A stretch of 64,000 nucleotides of DNA, taken from assembly GCF_002078875.1 (NCBI RefSeq), contig NC_034409.1, forward strand, positions 12,590,434 to 12,654,433, given 5' to 3'. The DNA is from Numida meleagris. Taxonomy: Eukaryota; Chordata; Aves; Galliformes; Numididae. How positions within the stretch are numbered: position 1 is the stretch's first letter; every line of letters begins with the position of its first letter. Position numbers and translations under genes: made by a program. The notes beneath the pieces were generated by a model. The model did no database searches and was not told the origin of the DNA. It was given only the letters and a program-made list of their open reading frames with translations. Below are positions 37,160-50,170 of the stretch, in pieces.

Positions 37160-39100
37160 AAGTTCGTGTGTAGGAACACAGGACTGACAAAGAGTACAGC
37201 CAGGACCCCGAATTTCAGGAGACGGAACTTCAGCTGTTTAAGGAATTGTTGGATGAGATCCTCTGGGAAACTGTCCTTAGGGACAAAGGGACAGGACAGA
37301 GCTGGCAGCACTTTAAGGATCCCTTTCTGAGAGCACAAGAGCTCTTCATCCTCCAGAATAAGAAATCAGGCAGACAAGGCAGGAAACTAGCATGGCTGAG
37401 CAAGGACCTGCTGGTCAGGCTGAGGGAAAAAAGGAAAAGTATAAGCTGTGGAAGCAGGGATGGGTGGTCTTGGAAGAATATAGGGATGCTATCTGGTTGT
37501 GCACGGATCAGATTAGGAAATCCAAGGTGCAGATGGAGTTGAACTTGGCGAGGGACGTGAAAAACAACAAGGGTTTCTTCAGATATATGGGGCAGAAGAG
37601 ACAGGAGAGAGAATGTACACCTTCTGATAAATAAAAAAGGAGAGCTGGCCTCCTCAGACAAGGAGAAGGCTGAGGTACTTAACAAGTTCTTTGCCTCTGT
37701 CTTCACATCCAACGCCTCTCTTGTCCCTGAACTTCTAAGCAAGGGCTGGGGGGAGCAAAATCTCTCCCATTTTAAGAGCGAATCAAGTTAGAGACCACTT
37801 AATGAGGCTGAATGCGTAGAGGTCTATGGAGCCAGATGACATGTATCCCAGGGTTCTGAAGGAACTTGTTGATGTGGTTGCCAAGCTACTCTCCATCATA
37901 TGTGAAAAATTGTGGCTATCAGGAGAAGTCCCCAGTGCCTGAAAAAAGCAAAACATCACTCCCATATTCAAGAAAGTGAGAAAGGAAAACCTGGGAAACT
38001 ACAGGCCGGTGAGCCTCACATCTCTGCCTGGGAAGATCATGGAGTGGATCCTCCTGGAAGAGAAGTTAAGGTACATGCGAGATGAGGAGGTAATCCGAGA
38101 AAACCAGCATGGCTTCACCAAGGGCAGAGCATGCCTGACCAATCTGGTCACTTTCTGTGATGGAGTGACGGCCTTGGTGAACACAGGAAGGGCAACTGAT
38201 GTAGTCTGCCTGGACTTGTACAATGCATTTGACATGGTCTTGGATCACATCCTTATCTCTAAATTGAAGAGATACGGATTTGAAGGCTGGACTAGTTGTT
38301 GGATAAAGAATTGGTTAGACGGTCACAGCCGGAGGGTTGTTGTCAATGGCTCTATGTTCAGGTGGAGGCTGGTCACGAGTGGTGTCCCCTAGGGGTCTGT
38401 ATTGGGACCTGTGCTCTTCATCTTTATCAATGACATAGACAGTGGGATTGAGTGTACCCTCAGCAAGTTTGCTGATGACACCAAGCTGAGTGGTACAGAT
38501 GGTACAACAGAAGGAAGAGATGCCATCCAGAGGGAGCTGGACAGTCTTGAAAAACGAGTGCACAAGAATCTAATGAGGTTCAGTAAGGCCAAATCGAAGG
38601 TGTTGCAATCCCAGATATGAGTACAGACTGGGAGAAGCACTCACTGAGAGCAGCCCTGTGGAGAAGGACCTGGGGGTCCTCACGGATGAGAATCTGGACA
38701 TGACACGTCCAGGGAGCTGGACTTGTTTAGCTTGGAGCAGAGAAGTCTCCAGGGAGACCTCATTGCAGCTTCCAGTACCTGAAGGGAGCTTACAAGCAGG
38801 AGGGAGAATGATATTTTACACTGTCTGATAGGGACAGGACAAGGGAGAATGGCTTAAAACTGAAAAAGGAGAGATTCAGGTTAGATGTTAGGAAGAAGTT
38901 TTTTACTCAGAGTGTGGCGAGGTGCTGGAACATGTTGCCGAGAGAGGTTGTGGATGCCCCATCCCTGGAGGCATTCGAGGCCAGATTGGATGGGATCCCG
39001 GGTAGTCTCATCTGGTGGGTGGCAGGGGGTTGGAACTAGACGATCTTTAAGTTCCCCTCCAACCTAAGTCATTCTATAATTCTTCTATGATTCTATGATT
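37160..39100 (+). mobile_element. CR1 LINE, long 5'-truncated copy with broken ORF2
   Basis: Plus-strand CR1 of almost 2 kb, antisense to FBXL13. The order is: the post-endonuclease region (QELFILQNKKSGRQGRK at about 37345; [19 protein letters not shown] near 37540), the reverse transcriptase ([20 protein letters not shown] near 38000; [23 protein letters not shown] catalytic motif at 38468-38479), a shortened C-terminal region, and the 3' end with imperfect ATTCTATGA repeats at 39070-39100. Defects seen: frame changes before 37976, a TAG in place of the glutamine codon in the conserved PQG motif (about 38390), and a deletion near 38700 that removes the segment between the LDMT-like and GLFSL-like parts. 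It is a dead copy. Confidence 0.93.
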
Positions 39101-39175
39101 TATAATACTATTCTTTTCTGAAAGTCTAGATAGATAGTAAACGGATTTTATTTTTTTATTTATATATGCATGTAC

Positions 39176-39302
39176 CTTATCTGAGATGCAGGTTCCAGAG
39201 AGATCAATGGATATCAACGACAACATATTTCCCAAAACTTCAATTCCACCATCCGTCACATTTTCACAGTGACGCAGATTAAGGTAGGTCAGTTGATGAC
39301 AT
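39176..39302 (-). CDS. FBXL13: FBXL13 exon, leucine-rich repeats
   Basis: 127 bases (one base plus 42 codons) with an AATTTAG acceptor and an AAG/GTACAT donor. Translation from the completed arginine codon: CHQLTYLNLRHCENVTDGGI, then EVLGNMLSLISIDLSGTCI and SDK. It contains the LNLRHC and IDLSGT motifs also seen in human FBXL13. The donor lies only about 75 bases from the 3' end of the intronic CR1. Confidence 0.95.
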
Positions 39303-40281
39303 CTAAATTAAATTTAAAAAACAAACAAACCAGAAATGTTGGCTTTCCATTTTTTTTTTAACAGAAATGTAGTAAAACAAGTTCATTTTTGTAATAACCC
39401 CTGTGATTTTTTTCTAAGGGTACCCATGAAAATAAACTCTCTAGACCCATGGGATTGTACCAGACTCTTGACATCTATCTTATATAGGCACTTCCAGAGA
39501 CTAGATTCATAATGTACAAGTATTGCAAATGCTTCAAACCATGAAGACATTGCTAGGTTCTCTGCAAATCAGCACACATGGAAGACTGAATTTTACTTCC
39601 TAAATAAGTGCATTAAATGTTGTGTTCCCATTACCAAACCGAAAGACCTAGGAAATACACCCCCTCAAACAGTTAATGCATTTGTGCTCAGAGCGTTAGG
39701 GGCAACACTCCATCACAAAAACAGGGAAGGCATTCCCTAGCTTACCAGCAAACACGCTATAGTCGTTCACAACTAATATTATGAAAGTATAAACAAGAGC
39801 CCTGCTGAGACATCAAGCAATGAGTGGAAAGACTGACTCCAAACTTCTCCTGAGATTTAGAAATTATATTTTGATTGCCAATACCAATACTCCTTCTGAG
39901 AACCAGGAAATGAAAAACTTTAACAGTTGAATGCTTTTTGTTTATACAGACATGATTATTTATTGAGCTTACAAAAATGAGACTCAGACATACTAATCAT
40001 TTAATGCAGTTTTGTTACTGACAACAATCTCGAAAATCCTTTTTTCATAAAATTAAGATTTCTCAGGTTTCCATATTTATACTGATGAATTCTTCATTGT
40101 ATAATGGATCATTTTAAGAGACTCACAATAACAAAAGAGACTAGCATTTTATCTACTGCAGACTTCTGTATACAATGGGTTGTAAAATTTTACCAATTTA
40201 TTAACATATTAAGAACTTTGACATTAAAAATATATTGAAAGTCTAATCACATCAGAAAAATATTGTACTGGACAATGGTAC
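39303..40281 (-). other. FBXL13: FBXL13 intron
   Basis: A 979-base AT-rich intron with standard borders. Nothing else recognised in it. Confidence 0.75.
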
Positions 40282-40401
40282 CTTTGTGCCATTTCTCTGA
40301 CAGAAGCATCAGTGACATGGATACAGTTAGCCAAATTCAACTCTCTCAGCTTAGCTCCTGAAGAACCTCGTACAAACGGCCGTACACCTCCATCACTGAT
40401 T
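40282..40401 (-). CDS. FBXL13: FBXL13 exon, leucine-rich repeats
   Basis: 120 bases (one base, 39 codons, two bases) with a CTCTTTTAG acceptor and a CAAAG/GTACCA donor. It encodes ISDGGVRPFVRGSSGAKLRE, then LNLANCIHVTDASVREMAQ and a split arginine. The loop VRGSSGAK lengthens one repeat in the same place as the human insertion (LDGPASMRIRELNLSNC). In phase with both neighbours. Confidence 0.95.
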
Positions 40402-42951
40402 CTAAAAGAGAAATGTAAGCAATATCCATAGAAAGTATTTTTCCTGTTCCATACAATTCAACGTTTAATTTAAATTCAGGAGTCGACATTGTAGATTAGG
40501 AAAAACGAATACTGATAATTTTAAATACCCTTTTAAACTCAAAAAAGTCAGGATAATTAATGGCTTGATTAAAAGATGCAGCTTTTTGTGACCGCTAAAA
40601 AACAGAACTTACTGAAATTAAGTCTACTGGAAATTTTGAGAACTTCCATTACTTCCATCTTTTAGATATGATAGCAGCCCAAAAGACAGAGCCTGGAAAA
40701 CTTATCCAGGAGGTATCAGAACTCATTTAAACATTTTGGAATAATATTTGTTATCAATATAATATTTGGTATTAGTTTGGGTTTTTTTTAAGTAATAGTA
40801 TAAAATAATTTAAAGAAAAAATGACCTTCCAGCACAGAAGAAAAAGACAGAGGTTGTACATGTATGTGTGTATAGTAGCTATTCTGTATATGTGCACTGA
40901 CTGAGGAGTTATTTCTTGGTGTATTTCACTTAATCAACTGTATGTCACACACACAACTCTCCAACTCATAATATACAAATAAGTTATGAAAGATTAGGTA
41001 AACAGAAAATCTTTCATTCAACTTGAGAGGCTTGGAGGGCTAACTACAACTTGGTAAGTGCTCCAGTACTGTTCCCATCTTTGATATGTTTAATATTACT
41101 TGCACACTTAGCTTTCCAACTCATTCTCAGTATTTCTTCTATGTTCCCCAATAGACAAACAAGATATCCAAAATTTACGTGGGACAGAATCAAATTTTAG
41201 CTTGTACAGTTTGTTGCAGCACAAACAATCACTGCAAATCCCAGAGCCTTTGAAACATATGGGTAAGAATAGCTTTCCTGAAATAACTGTGCAGTGAACA
41301 CATATGTTAAGTTTTTTGTCAGTTGAATAATCATGTAAGAACACAAATCACACACTACTTTACTTGGATTAACATACATGAAGACAACATATGTAAATGG
41401 AGAAAATATGCCAATGGTATGAATCACCACATTGCCTGTGTTGACTATCAGCTTTTTACTCATATCTCTATTATTCCTTAATTCTAATAATCATGACCAG
41501 TTTCTTTCTTCATTTTTCACATGTAGTCAAACACTTACTATAATTTTAGGAATTCTGAATTGTTATTTGCTATTTCTGTTCCAAAAAAAATTCCATGTGA
41601 CTCTTAAGTTAGAAAAAGTTAGACTAAGATAAAAAGACAATGAAAAAAGGAAACTGATTAAGAGTATTAATAACCTATAAACATTTCAGAATCTGTTCTT
41701 AAGATTCTACCACCACCATGGTGTTCTCTTTGATTTCTATGATAAATTCTTAAATGTTTCTGATTCAGAGTGAATTTTTATATCAATATATAGTCCAAAT
41801 GAGAGAAAAATAAATCCTAATAATTCCCTTTTGTAGTTTCATCACTTTTTTCTTAAGAAACACTTTTTACAAAGGTTAGATTTGTTACAATCTATAGTTC
41901 TGCTAATGCTGAAACCTTCAAAAATAACTGCCAATATAATTTTAAAAATACAGTTTTATAATAGCTTTATAATTGTTTTAAAAAAATTTGCTAATGTAAT
42001 TCAATAACTCTTTGTTGTTAGAGGCTGTAAACAGGTGTACAAACACACTCACAGCCCAGGAAGCCAATAAACTGGAAATCCAGCCTTCTAAATGTTAAAC
42101 CAGAATATTCAGGCAGTTGTCCCATCTGCACAACTGAACTTCCAACATGATGTCAAAGTTTTACTCAGCATTTCTCAGCACAACTACATGCAACAATATC
42201 AGATTTCTATATATATTTTTACGTATTAAAACAGAATCCCTAAAACTTAACATGATGATAGAATTTTTAAGAGAATCATCAATTCTAGCTTCTTCATCTT
42301 ATTTTATAGTCTGATGATTTTTAACTGCCGGGGACATTGCCTTTCCTCTTCCCATCCACCCTCAATTCCATCACCATGCCTTAAAGTGGGAAGAAGTGTT
42401 CAACTTCGGAAGGTCTATCACTGCTCTTTTTTCTACTGATACATGATATACTTGAAATAGAAAACAGTCTCCACATCAGCTATATCTTTACTCTACAACA
42501 TAACATACTATATTGTCCTGGTGATCATAAAAAATAGGCAGTTTTGCTTATATCTTAGTAATAGATAGATATAGTGTACTATTTTAACATTCACAAAAAT
42601 AAACAATATTCAAATATTAATAGAGCTGTGATACTTGCCATGTTCTAGCACTAAAATAGGCCTTAACTTTTAAGAAATATTACTTCTGCAATTGATTACT
42701 TTGCTTGAACTGGAGTAATAGTGAACGGATTTTTGAAAACATGATACAGAAACAAAAAAAACCTTCTTATACGTACATATATTTAAATGCTAATAAATAT
42801 GTATTAATATTGTAAGAATGTATATATGGAATGTATAGAATGTATATATATTTAAAATTGAAAGATATGTTAACAGGACTTACTGAGAGCATAATTAACT
42901 TTATTAAAATTTCTTTAGAATGGTTTTAGAAAACTGGGTGTGAGATAGTAC
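40402..42951 (-). other. FBXL13: FBXL13 intron
   Basis: A 2.55-kb AT-rich intron with TA-rich stretches near 42770-42860. The frames at 41108-41463 (-) and 41432-41632 (+) are not recognisable proteins. Confidence 0.7.
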
Positions 42952-43114
42952 CTTAAGCAGTCTGCCACATTTAAGACAACAATATACTTCAATTTTGAAA
43001 TCATCTTAAGACCAACATCTGTTATCTTCCGGCAACCAGCAAAATGAATATGCCTGATGTACTGGCAGCATTTAGTCATCAACTTGAAACTCAGATCAGT
43101 AATTTGGTTATTTC
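42952..43114 (-). CDS. FBXL13: FBXL13 exon, two leucine-rich repeats
   Basis: 163 bases (two bases, 53 codons, two bases) between a GTTTCAACAG acceptor and a CTTAAG/GTACTA donor. It encodes NNQITDLSFKLMTKCCQYIR, HIHFAGCRKITDVGLKM, ISKLKYIVVLNVADC and a split arginine. Two LRR units with the GCRKITDVGL signature. Human FBXL13 has NKRVTDASFKFIDKNYPNL and MADCKGITD at the same positions. Confidence 0.95.
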
Positions 43115-43272
43115 CTGTTGAAACACATAAAGTTACACATATGATGTATATTAAGGGCCTGATCCAAATACCTAGTTAAAATCAGTTGAAAGATTCTTCT
43201 TGATTTCTTACTGATTATTGTGGATTAATTTTTAAATTCATTGAAAATAATTTTGTGAAATATTATACTAAC
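43115..43272 (-). other. FBXL13: Short FBXL13 intron
   Basis: A 158-base intron, the shortest in the part of FBXL13 seen here. Its borders are consensus on the minus strand (AAG/GTTAGT; CAACAG). Nothing further seen. Confidence 0.85.
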
Positions 43273-43390
43273 CTTCAATCCTGACTTTAACAAGTTCACA
43301 CTCAGTTAGGGCTTTAAAAGTTGTATCAGAAAGATGTGGTGAGTCAAGAAACACAACAGATGTTATTTTTCGACATTTTTCAACCAGAGC
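43273..43390 (-). CDS. FBXL13: FBXL13 exon, leucine-rich repeats
   Basis: 118 bases (39 codons plus one base) with a CTCTTCAAAG acceptor and a GAAG/GTTAGT donor. It encodes ALVEKCRKITSVVFLDSPHL, then SDTTFKALTECELVKVRIE and the first base of a glycine codon. Human FBXL13 reads ALVEKCSRITSLVF here, one of the clearest matches in the gene. Confidence 0.95.
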
Positions 43391-44012
43391 CTTTGAAGAG
43401 AAAAAGGTGAAATAAATTATTAACATGTCGATGTGGTCATATAACAAAGGATCAGCAAACATTCTGCATATCATACTGGAAGTTAGAACTCTGAAGAAGT
43501 AGTTGTAACCCATTTCAACAGTAACTGACAAAATGTGAGTTCTAATTATATAATTGAAATTATATATAATTGAAATTCTGCATATATTTATTATCTTTGG
43601 AAACACAAAGCAAAGAAGTAACTTGAGATGTGAAGTATGGCAAACACCAGAGACAGTGATGTAGTTAACAACTACTTCTGCAGAAGCCTGAAAAACTTTT
43701 TGTGATGGGCTAAGTTAGTAGCAGAACGTTCCCATAGTTTATACTTCGTGTAACACTGAAAAACCATGTAAACTGGAAGATTATAATTCAGCTATACTTA
43801 TGTAGAAAAGAAGACAAGGCAACTGAAATTTTCTGAAAGTGAGTGAGAGTTAGTAAGATTTTAAAACATAATTAGACAATAGTTTTCAAAAATGCTTTAG
43901 GAAAGAAATTTTCCTCTTTATCGGTGTACTTTCTTCAAAACCGCTTAAGAGGATAATCCAGTCCCAACATCAGAAATTTCCTCAAAATTCAGATGTCTTT
44001 TCAATTACTTAC
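43391..44012 (-). other. FBXL13: FBXL13 intron
   Basis: A 622-base intron with a small AT tandem near 43540-43575 (two copies of a 'tataattgaaat'-like unit). No exon or mobile element recognised. Confidence 0.75.
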
Positions 44013-44111
44013 TTGAATACATCTGTCTGTAAGAGTCGGCATTTCATTGATTAGCAAATCTTGAATCCCACTGCAGCCATCGGCAATATTTCTGAAGCCA
44101 TCAACTGAAAT
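44013..44111 (-). CDS. FBXL13: FBXL13 exon, one leucine-rich repeat
   Basis: 33 codons in phase 0, with a CTTACTCAG acceptor and a TTCAA/GTAAGT donor. It encodes ISVDGFRNIADGCSGIQDLL, then INEMPTLTDRCIQ. The MPTLTD motif is identical in human FBXL13 (NDMPTLTDNCVK). Clean splice sites and no internal stop. Confidence 0.95.
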
Positions 44112-46769
44112 CTGAGTAAGAACTACAATTTGTATGTCTTCACAAGTATAACAAAATGGTCATTTTTCCCCTGTAAGGTAGCTAAAATTAAGTGGAATTC
44201 CCATTCTCAAAAGAATAGATAGTAGGTAGCAGCTAATCAGGTCAAACTTATCAGGTCAAATTTATCAAGAACGATATAACAAATTGTGACATACTTTCAG
44301 AGTTCAGCTTCTTACATTGATAGTTTGCTTACAAAAGTTATTTTTCTTATATTTTCCACTGTCCAAAAAAGCTTATATTAATGTACTTCCAAACGATCAC
44401 ATTTCCAATAATAGAGAATAGTGCATGTGTAACGTATTCTTCAGTTACACAATTTTGTAATTGGGAAATATAAACAACGAGTTCTCTTCTTTGATAATTA
44501 ATAAACACAGCTCAGATTTTCTTCTTAAGTGGTGATCTCTTTTCCTGCTTGATATTTCTGAAGAGGCCAGAATTTGACAGTAGCTGCCAAAAAGAGAATT
44601 CTCTCAGTGAAGTCACAGCAGGAAGAACTCAGATGGTGAGATCTGGTGAGGCCTCTGTGTTTGCTAACAGCTTCTCTGTCATCCCCACAAACACTGCAGC
44701 ATGTCAAGAAATGAACAGGTCAAATTCATTTTTCCCCAGAGCCTTGTGATCTTTGAGCCAGCTGTTAACTACAGCAATTGATAGGCTGCTCTAAAACATT
44801 TTGGGCCAGAATAATTCATCTAGAAATCAGTAAGATAGATCTTGGCTCCAAAAATAAGTCAATTTCTTTGAAAATCCCCATGTTTCTAATATAAATGAAA
44901 ATACCTCTCACTAAACTTCTCTAGTTGTATAATATGTGAGTAAATGATATACAATTCCATTACGCTTTTTGTCTTGGTTTTGTGACTAACAGCAGAAAAT
45001 TTTCCATCTATACTGTTCTGCTCCAGAAGCAGGACAAAGCAATAAGGTTATCTGTCTTTGAGACTATCAGTGATGTATTAGGACACTTTTGAGTAGGACA
45101 TAAGGAAATCTCTGTTTTATAACAATAGCACAAAACTTTTTAATGAGAATGTTTACCATCCATGTCATAAAGACACAACCTAATTTCTGAAAATTTATGC
45201 AAAAAAGCCATAGCTAGAATTCACCCTATATTATTGCCATGAATGATAATAATAGTCAGTCAGAACAAAGACAGTCTTATTTTACAACAGTAGACCAGAA
45301 AATGTTCACTTAATACCTATTTCTTCTGCCTAATTAAGCTTTAATGAGTTATTTAAATGCTCAGGTCCCCAAATTGCCACCTCTAAAACCATTAGCATAA
45401 TCACTCATTTTACAGATGGGCTTTCCGAACAGATGTTTGAGTACTACAATAGTAAGGGCAATACAAGAACTCATATAAAAAGAACAGTGATGTTAAAATG
45501 AAGGAAAAAACAGGGTTCTACAGAATATATTTTCTGGTCTAATTTCTAATTCTGAAACGTTATCCATACAGAAGGTCCCTTTTGCCTAGTTAATCCAGTG
45601 AGGTAAAAAAAAAAACATTATTCTGTCCTATTGAAAGGCTTTCTGCAGCAGTGACGCTATTTGATGCTCTTTTTTGATTTTAACTGTTTACTTAGTTGCT
45701 CACTCATGATCATTAAATACTGTTCCAGAATCAGAGGGAAACCCAAAATGGAGGAAGCTGTGGGATGCCTTTCAGAGCTCTCAAATACATTGGTGAGCAA
45801 ACCCACTTCATTCCTCTGGAAAGTGGAAAGACTGTGGTTTTCCTAGTTCAGTGATGATCACTTTTCTCTGACTGCTGTTAGATCATGCTTTCTAGAGGCA
45901 GATCCCTACAGTTCATGATTGCACTTCTGAAAAAGCAGGAAAGAGAGCAAAAAGCTGTCAGAATAAGGCTACTTCCCTCCCTGCCCTCAAGACTCTGTCA
46001 AATGGGAAGCAAAAACATTCTGTTTGTCAGACTCCATCTCTTCACCATTTGGCACGTATTTAGTACTTTGGAAAATCCTATCAGTGTAAACAAGAATATA
46101 TGTGGGAGCTTTTTTTTAAACACACTGGCAGGCTCTTACTGCCTTATGATTTAGTATTTCATATTGCTTTTGCAGTATGCTCCAAGATACAGAATATATT
46201 TGAAAGTATCTAAAATAGTACCAGATTCTAAAACTTTGGGCATTTTTAGAATTTCAGTAGGAGACTAAAATAATCCAAAACATCAACTATTTTCAGATTA
46301 CATTATAAACGCTACTTCAATGTATTTAAAACCATTGTAAAGTAGTAAGAAAAGATTACTTTGAGTTACTTTCCTTTTCAGAAATTCAAGTGTAAATTTG
46401 CATTTTTCCAGTGCATGGTGGCTTTATTTTCAATGCATTAGTAAAAATTGCATTTTCAAATCTCCTGATTTAAAATCCTAACTAATCATAACATTGAATT
46501 AGTTATTTATGGCCACAAAAAGCAAGCCTTGTTCTCATTATGCAGTAAGCACTAGCTGTTTATAGATCTGACAGTTTGCTGGACGCGATCCAAACCTATA
46601 GTGCTATTATTCCTCAGTAAAATTTAAACAGCTGTAGTCCTGTAATTCAAAACCCTGGAAGACTGCTGCAGTGCTTGTTCTACTTCAGTATACCATGAAT
46701 GCAGGATGCAGCCAGTCATATAAAGGATTCTCTTCTTCACAGAATGGAAGAAAGACGTGAAGCACAAAC
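44112..46769 (-). other. FBXL13: FBXL13 intron
   Basis: A 2.66-kb AT-rich intron. It has a two-copy 14-bp tandem (atcaggtcaaa[c/t]tt) at 44236-44263. The plus-strand frames at 45661-46154 have no recognisable product and are not called. Confidence 0.7.
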
Positions 46770-46899
46770 CTGAATGCAACCTGAAAGGTCCAAGTAGATG
46801 AGCTTGTGACATCCTGTGCCAGTGCCCAGGTACTGTAAACCTTTGTCTGTGAATTTTCTGCAGTGAGCTAAACTCAGATACTGCAAATTGGGAAAGCTC
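46770..46899 (-). CDS. FBXL13: FBXL13 exon, leucine-rich repeats
   Basis: 130 bases (one base plus 43 codons) with an acceptor TTGAAAAG and a donor ATTCAG/GTTTGT. It encodes SFPNLQYLSLAHCRKFTDKG, LQYLGTGTGCHKL and IYLDLSGCIQ. The strings LAHCRKFTDKGLQYL and GCHKLIYLDLSGC are nearly identical to human FBXL13, the strongest single-exon evidence for the gene. The first base completes an arginine codon from the previous exon. Confidence 0.97.
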
Positions 46900-49800
46900 C
46901 TTTTCAAGACAAAATAGAAAAGAGAGCAAATTATCACAAGAGTATGTTAGAGAATCAGAAAAAGATAAAATACCAGAGCTAAAATATTCAGAAAATTACT
47001 GTAAAGAAATTGTGTTAGACATTAAACAGAATTCTTTTCTTGCTAAGGTTTGCAAGTCTCTTTCTTCCACTGCACTTTCTACTCTGATGTACCGGAGAAT
47101 AGCAGTATCATATAACATACTTCACCGTATGAAAACAATATCATTTTAAAGCTATTTTGAATAACTACAAAACCATACTTTTTTACTTAACTGTGATTCT
47201 TGTGTGCATACTTTGAAAACTAATAGGCTTTTCAGTGCAAGCTTGCTGGACTGTTGTTGCCATTGATTTTACAAGCAGCATCTGGTGGAAATGAAAGCCA
47301 GAGCTCTATCAAAGGACATTAACAAGAAAAACGTACAGTTAGAGCTTCTCTGCTCCTACACTTATTTAGAAGAGTACTGTTAAAAGAATGTGAAAAACTG
47401 ATAGAGATACAAAAGAGAATTAAGCACCTAGATCTTATATCTTTCAATGCTTTCTAAAGTTTTAATCAGTTCTTTTGGAAAACATTGCTTTACACTAAAT
47501 GTTAGCTAAAAGAAATAAACTGTATAAATGGAAAATGTTAATCTACAGCACTCTGTAAAAGCTAAGAATCTATACTCAGAATATATTCAAGTTTCCATCT
47601 GCAGATCTGGTTTATAGCACACTGAAAACCATTCATTTCACTGAACTAAATTTCCAACTGGAATAAATAACCATTGCCACAAGCACCACAAATGAAAGTA
47701 TACAGAAAATCAGAGCATAGAATTAGGACCTACTGCTCTGGTAGATATTTAGTTGTCGCATACCGTGCTGCAGTTCCTCAAGTCAGCAAAAACTAGCTTT
47801 TTGAAGAAATACAAGAACACCCACTGAGGAGTTAACTACCTAAGGAGTGGCACTGATTTTCAGAGCTGACTTTATACTTTCCATATAGAGTGGGGAAACG
47901 TGGTAACATGAACTGAACAGCAAATATATATATACATATAGGAAGCTGGAAAAGAATGTTATCTTAAAAAATGATGATAAAAAATCTTTCAAAAATAAAT
48001 GTAAGATTACATTCCACGGAAACATTAAAGAAGACAGACAATGTAAATCAAGGCCAGATTAGAATATGAAGTTATGCATTCATATATATTTTTTTTTTAT
48101 TAAATGCAAACACTTATTTCTTCTTGAATACAAAAATATATTTCCTGACAGAAGCATAATTTTTTTTTCATTTTAGTGCAAAAATCACTGAGTGATTATG
48201 CTTCCAAATGCATCTAATAAAACAGAAAATAAATTAATGGACTTTTTTATAAATAAGGTTGTGCTGCAAGGTTGCACAGCTTAAGATACAGGTAAGCCTT
48301 TCTTACTGGATTTTGAAATCTGTGATCAAAACCATCCAGTACTCCTGAAGAGACACTGATTTTCTTTATAGGTCATATGACTCATTTTTATGATCTTGGA
48401 ATTTTAGTACGTGACTGCTTCTGCCATCTTTAAAGTGACATCTTAGAATTTAAGCTTGAGCAAATAGACTCCTTATAAATCCTTGTTTTGTGTGAAATCT
48501 GCAGAAATGCTCTCATACTGGCTTTTTCAATTAATTTGGCATTAACAGTCTCAGGATCATTTCTTTAATGCAATCTGATAAAATCACCATCTCACACTTA
48601 TTCTTAATAGGCAATATTCATATCTATCATATGAAGAAGTACTTTTCAGAGGGAAACTGTACCCAATAATCAGCATTAGTATGGAAGAAAAGTACAGAAA
48701 AGTAGGAGAGAATCAAAAATCACCAAATAGCTTTCAGCACATTCAGTCTACACTTGTTCCTGGTTCCAATAATAGACATTTGGTATCCAATAGTAAACTT
48801 CATGCGCAGTACTACAAAATACAATACTGCCACCTTTAAGAACTTTGCACTAGTTACACTATTACACATGAAGTGTTTATGAAACATGTCTTCCACCAAA
48901 TTCTTCACAGGACAGCAACTTTTTGTATTTCCTTGTAAACTTGTAAACAGTGAGCTTTGCTTTTTGTGCAAAAATGGTCACTTGAAAGAGTGGTATCTTA
49001 TACTTTTAAACCAGAAGCTTCATGCGTGAAAAGGAAAACTGACTGTTAATGAGGTAGAAGTTAACTGCAAAATAAATGCTAGTATTTGACCAGTGAAGAG
49101 CTTTCCTTTTTGTTTTAAGCATTTTATCGCATTGAAAGCTTTGTCTACACTGGAGACATTTTTCTTTAGTAAATGTGATTTACACATCAAAAGAAATACA
49201 TGGTTCTGATTCTTGATAGCAATAGGATACTTAGATAACCAGAACAACATAGGCTAGGATTACCAACAGAATAGATGTTCCAAACTGCAACAAAAATATG
49301 TGGAAATTTAAGAAGACAAAATATCAGCCAACATGGACAAAACACAGATTATGATGAGAATAATATTGACGAAGAGGTGACTGGCAAGACTGGAGACACC
49401 AAACAGAAATTTTTGCCAAAGCACATGTTAGTAATATGAAGATACAGCATACAGATTGAGAAGAACAAAAATATGTGATGACAATGAAAAAGAGATTACT
49501 GGACTTCGTGCGGGTTTTGCTGAAAGAAAGACGTTAGTTTTCCTCACGGGAAAGAGAAATAACATACATCTTCAATATATACATCTTTGTGCAGGCACAT
49601 CCTTGCCCATCATGCTTTCCTTTATGCCAGCTTTTAATGCAGCAACCAACGTGTAATTCACCAAATCTTCAAGTCTCATAGAGGGACACATCTAAACAGG
49701 AATGACAGACCTCTAACAACATTAGCTATTTGTCTTCCACTCACCAATCTTCCAAATTAGATCTTAGAATAACTCTTTTGCAGTTGGCACACAACTGTTG

Positions 49801-50170
49801 GGCTCACACAATAGACACATCCACAATCTTCTCTCGCAAAAAAGAATTTTTATGAACATTCCTTAGCGCAAACTTCTTGTATCATCAAGAGTAGCCAGAG
49901 ATGCCACAGAAATTTTTAAACTTCCATGTTCTCTTAAAATTTTCTGTAGAAATCTCTGAGATATATAGGGTATCCTAGCACGTATTTTTAATTATAATAA
50001 AAAGTAAAAGGAGAAAAGAATTGTCATCTAAGTCAAATGTATTGTTTTCTAAGTTTTGTCTAACAGACGGAATCCATTAAATCTCTTTAAAAGGGTATTT
50101 CTACAATACATGCCTCTAAGTTTATTGTATGAGTAAAACAAAGATATGTACTATTTCTTTCTAACTTTAC
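46900..50170 (-). other. FBXL13: FBXL13 intron
   Basis: A 3.3-kb AT-rich intron. No mobile element with clear ends and no additional exon recognised. The frames at 48720-49250 (-) look like chance. Confidence 0.7.

Larger units (their letters stand above)
29050..39175 (-). other. FBXL13: Largest FBXL13 intron in the window, with a long CR1
   Basis: A 10.1-kb intron. It contains a 21-bp tandem duplication (29245-29285), a (GTT)n run (29811-29840), a frame of 133 codons on the minus strand (31029-31430), a CpG-richer patch (about 33700-33930), a (TTTA)n microsatellite (36427-36460), and a nearly 2-kb CR1 (37160-39100). Nothing else is recognisable. Confidence 0.7.

Noticed and set aside
37230..37742. 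170-codon minus-strand frame, among the longest in the window
   Set aside because: It is antisense to the CR1 ORF2 coding sequence at 37160-39100, whose plus-strand frames match CR1; the minus-strand frame has no family resemblance.
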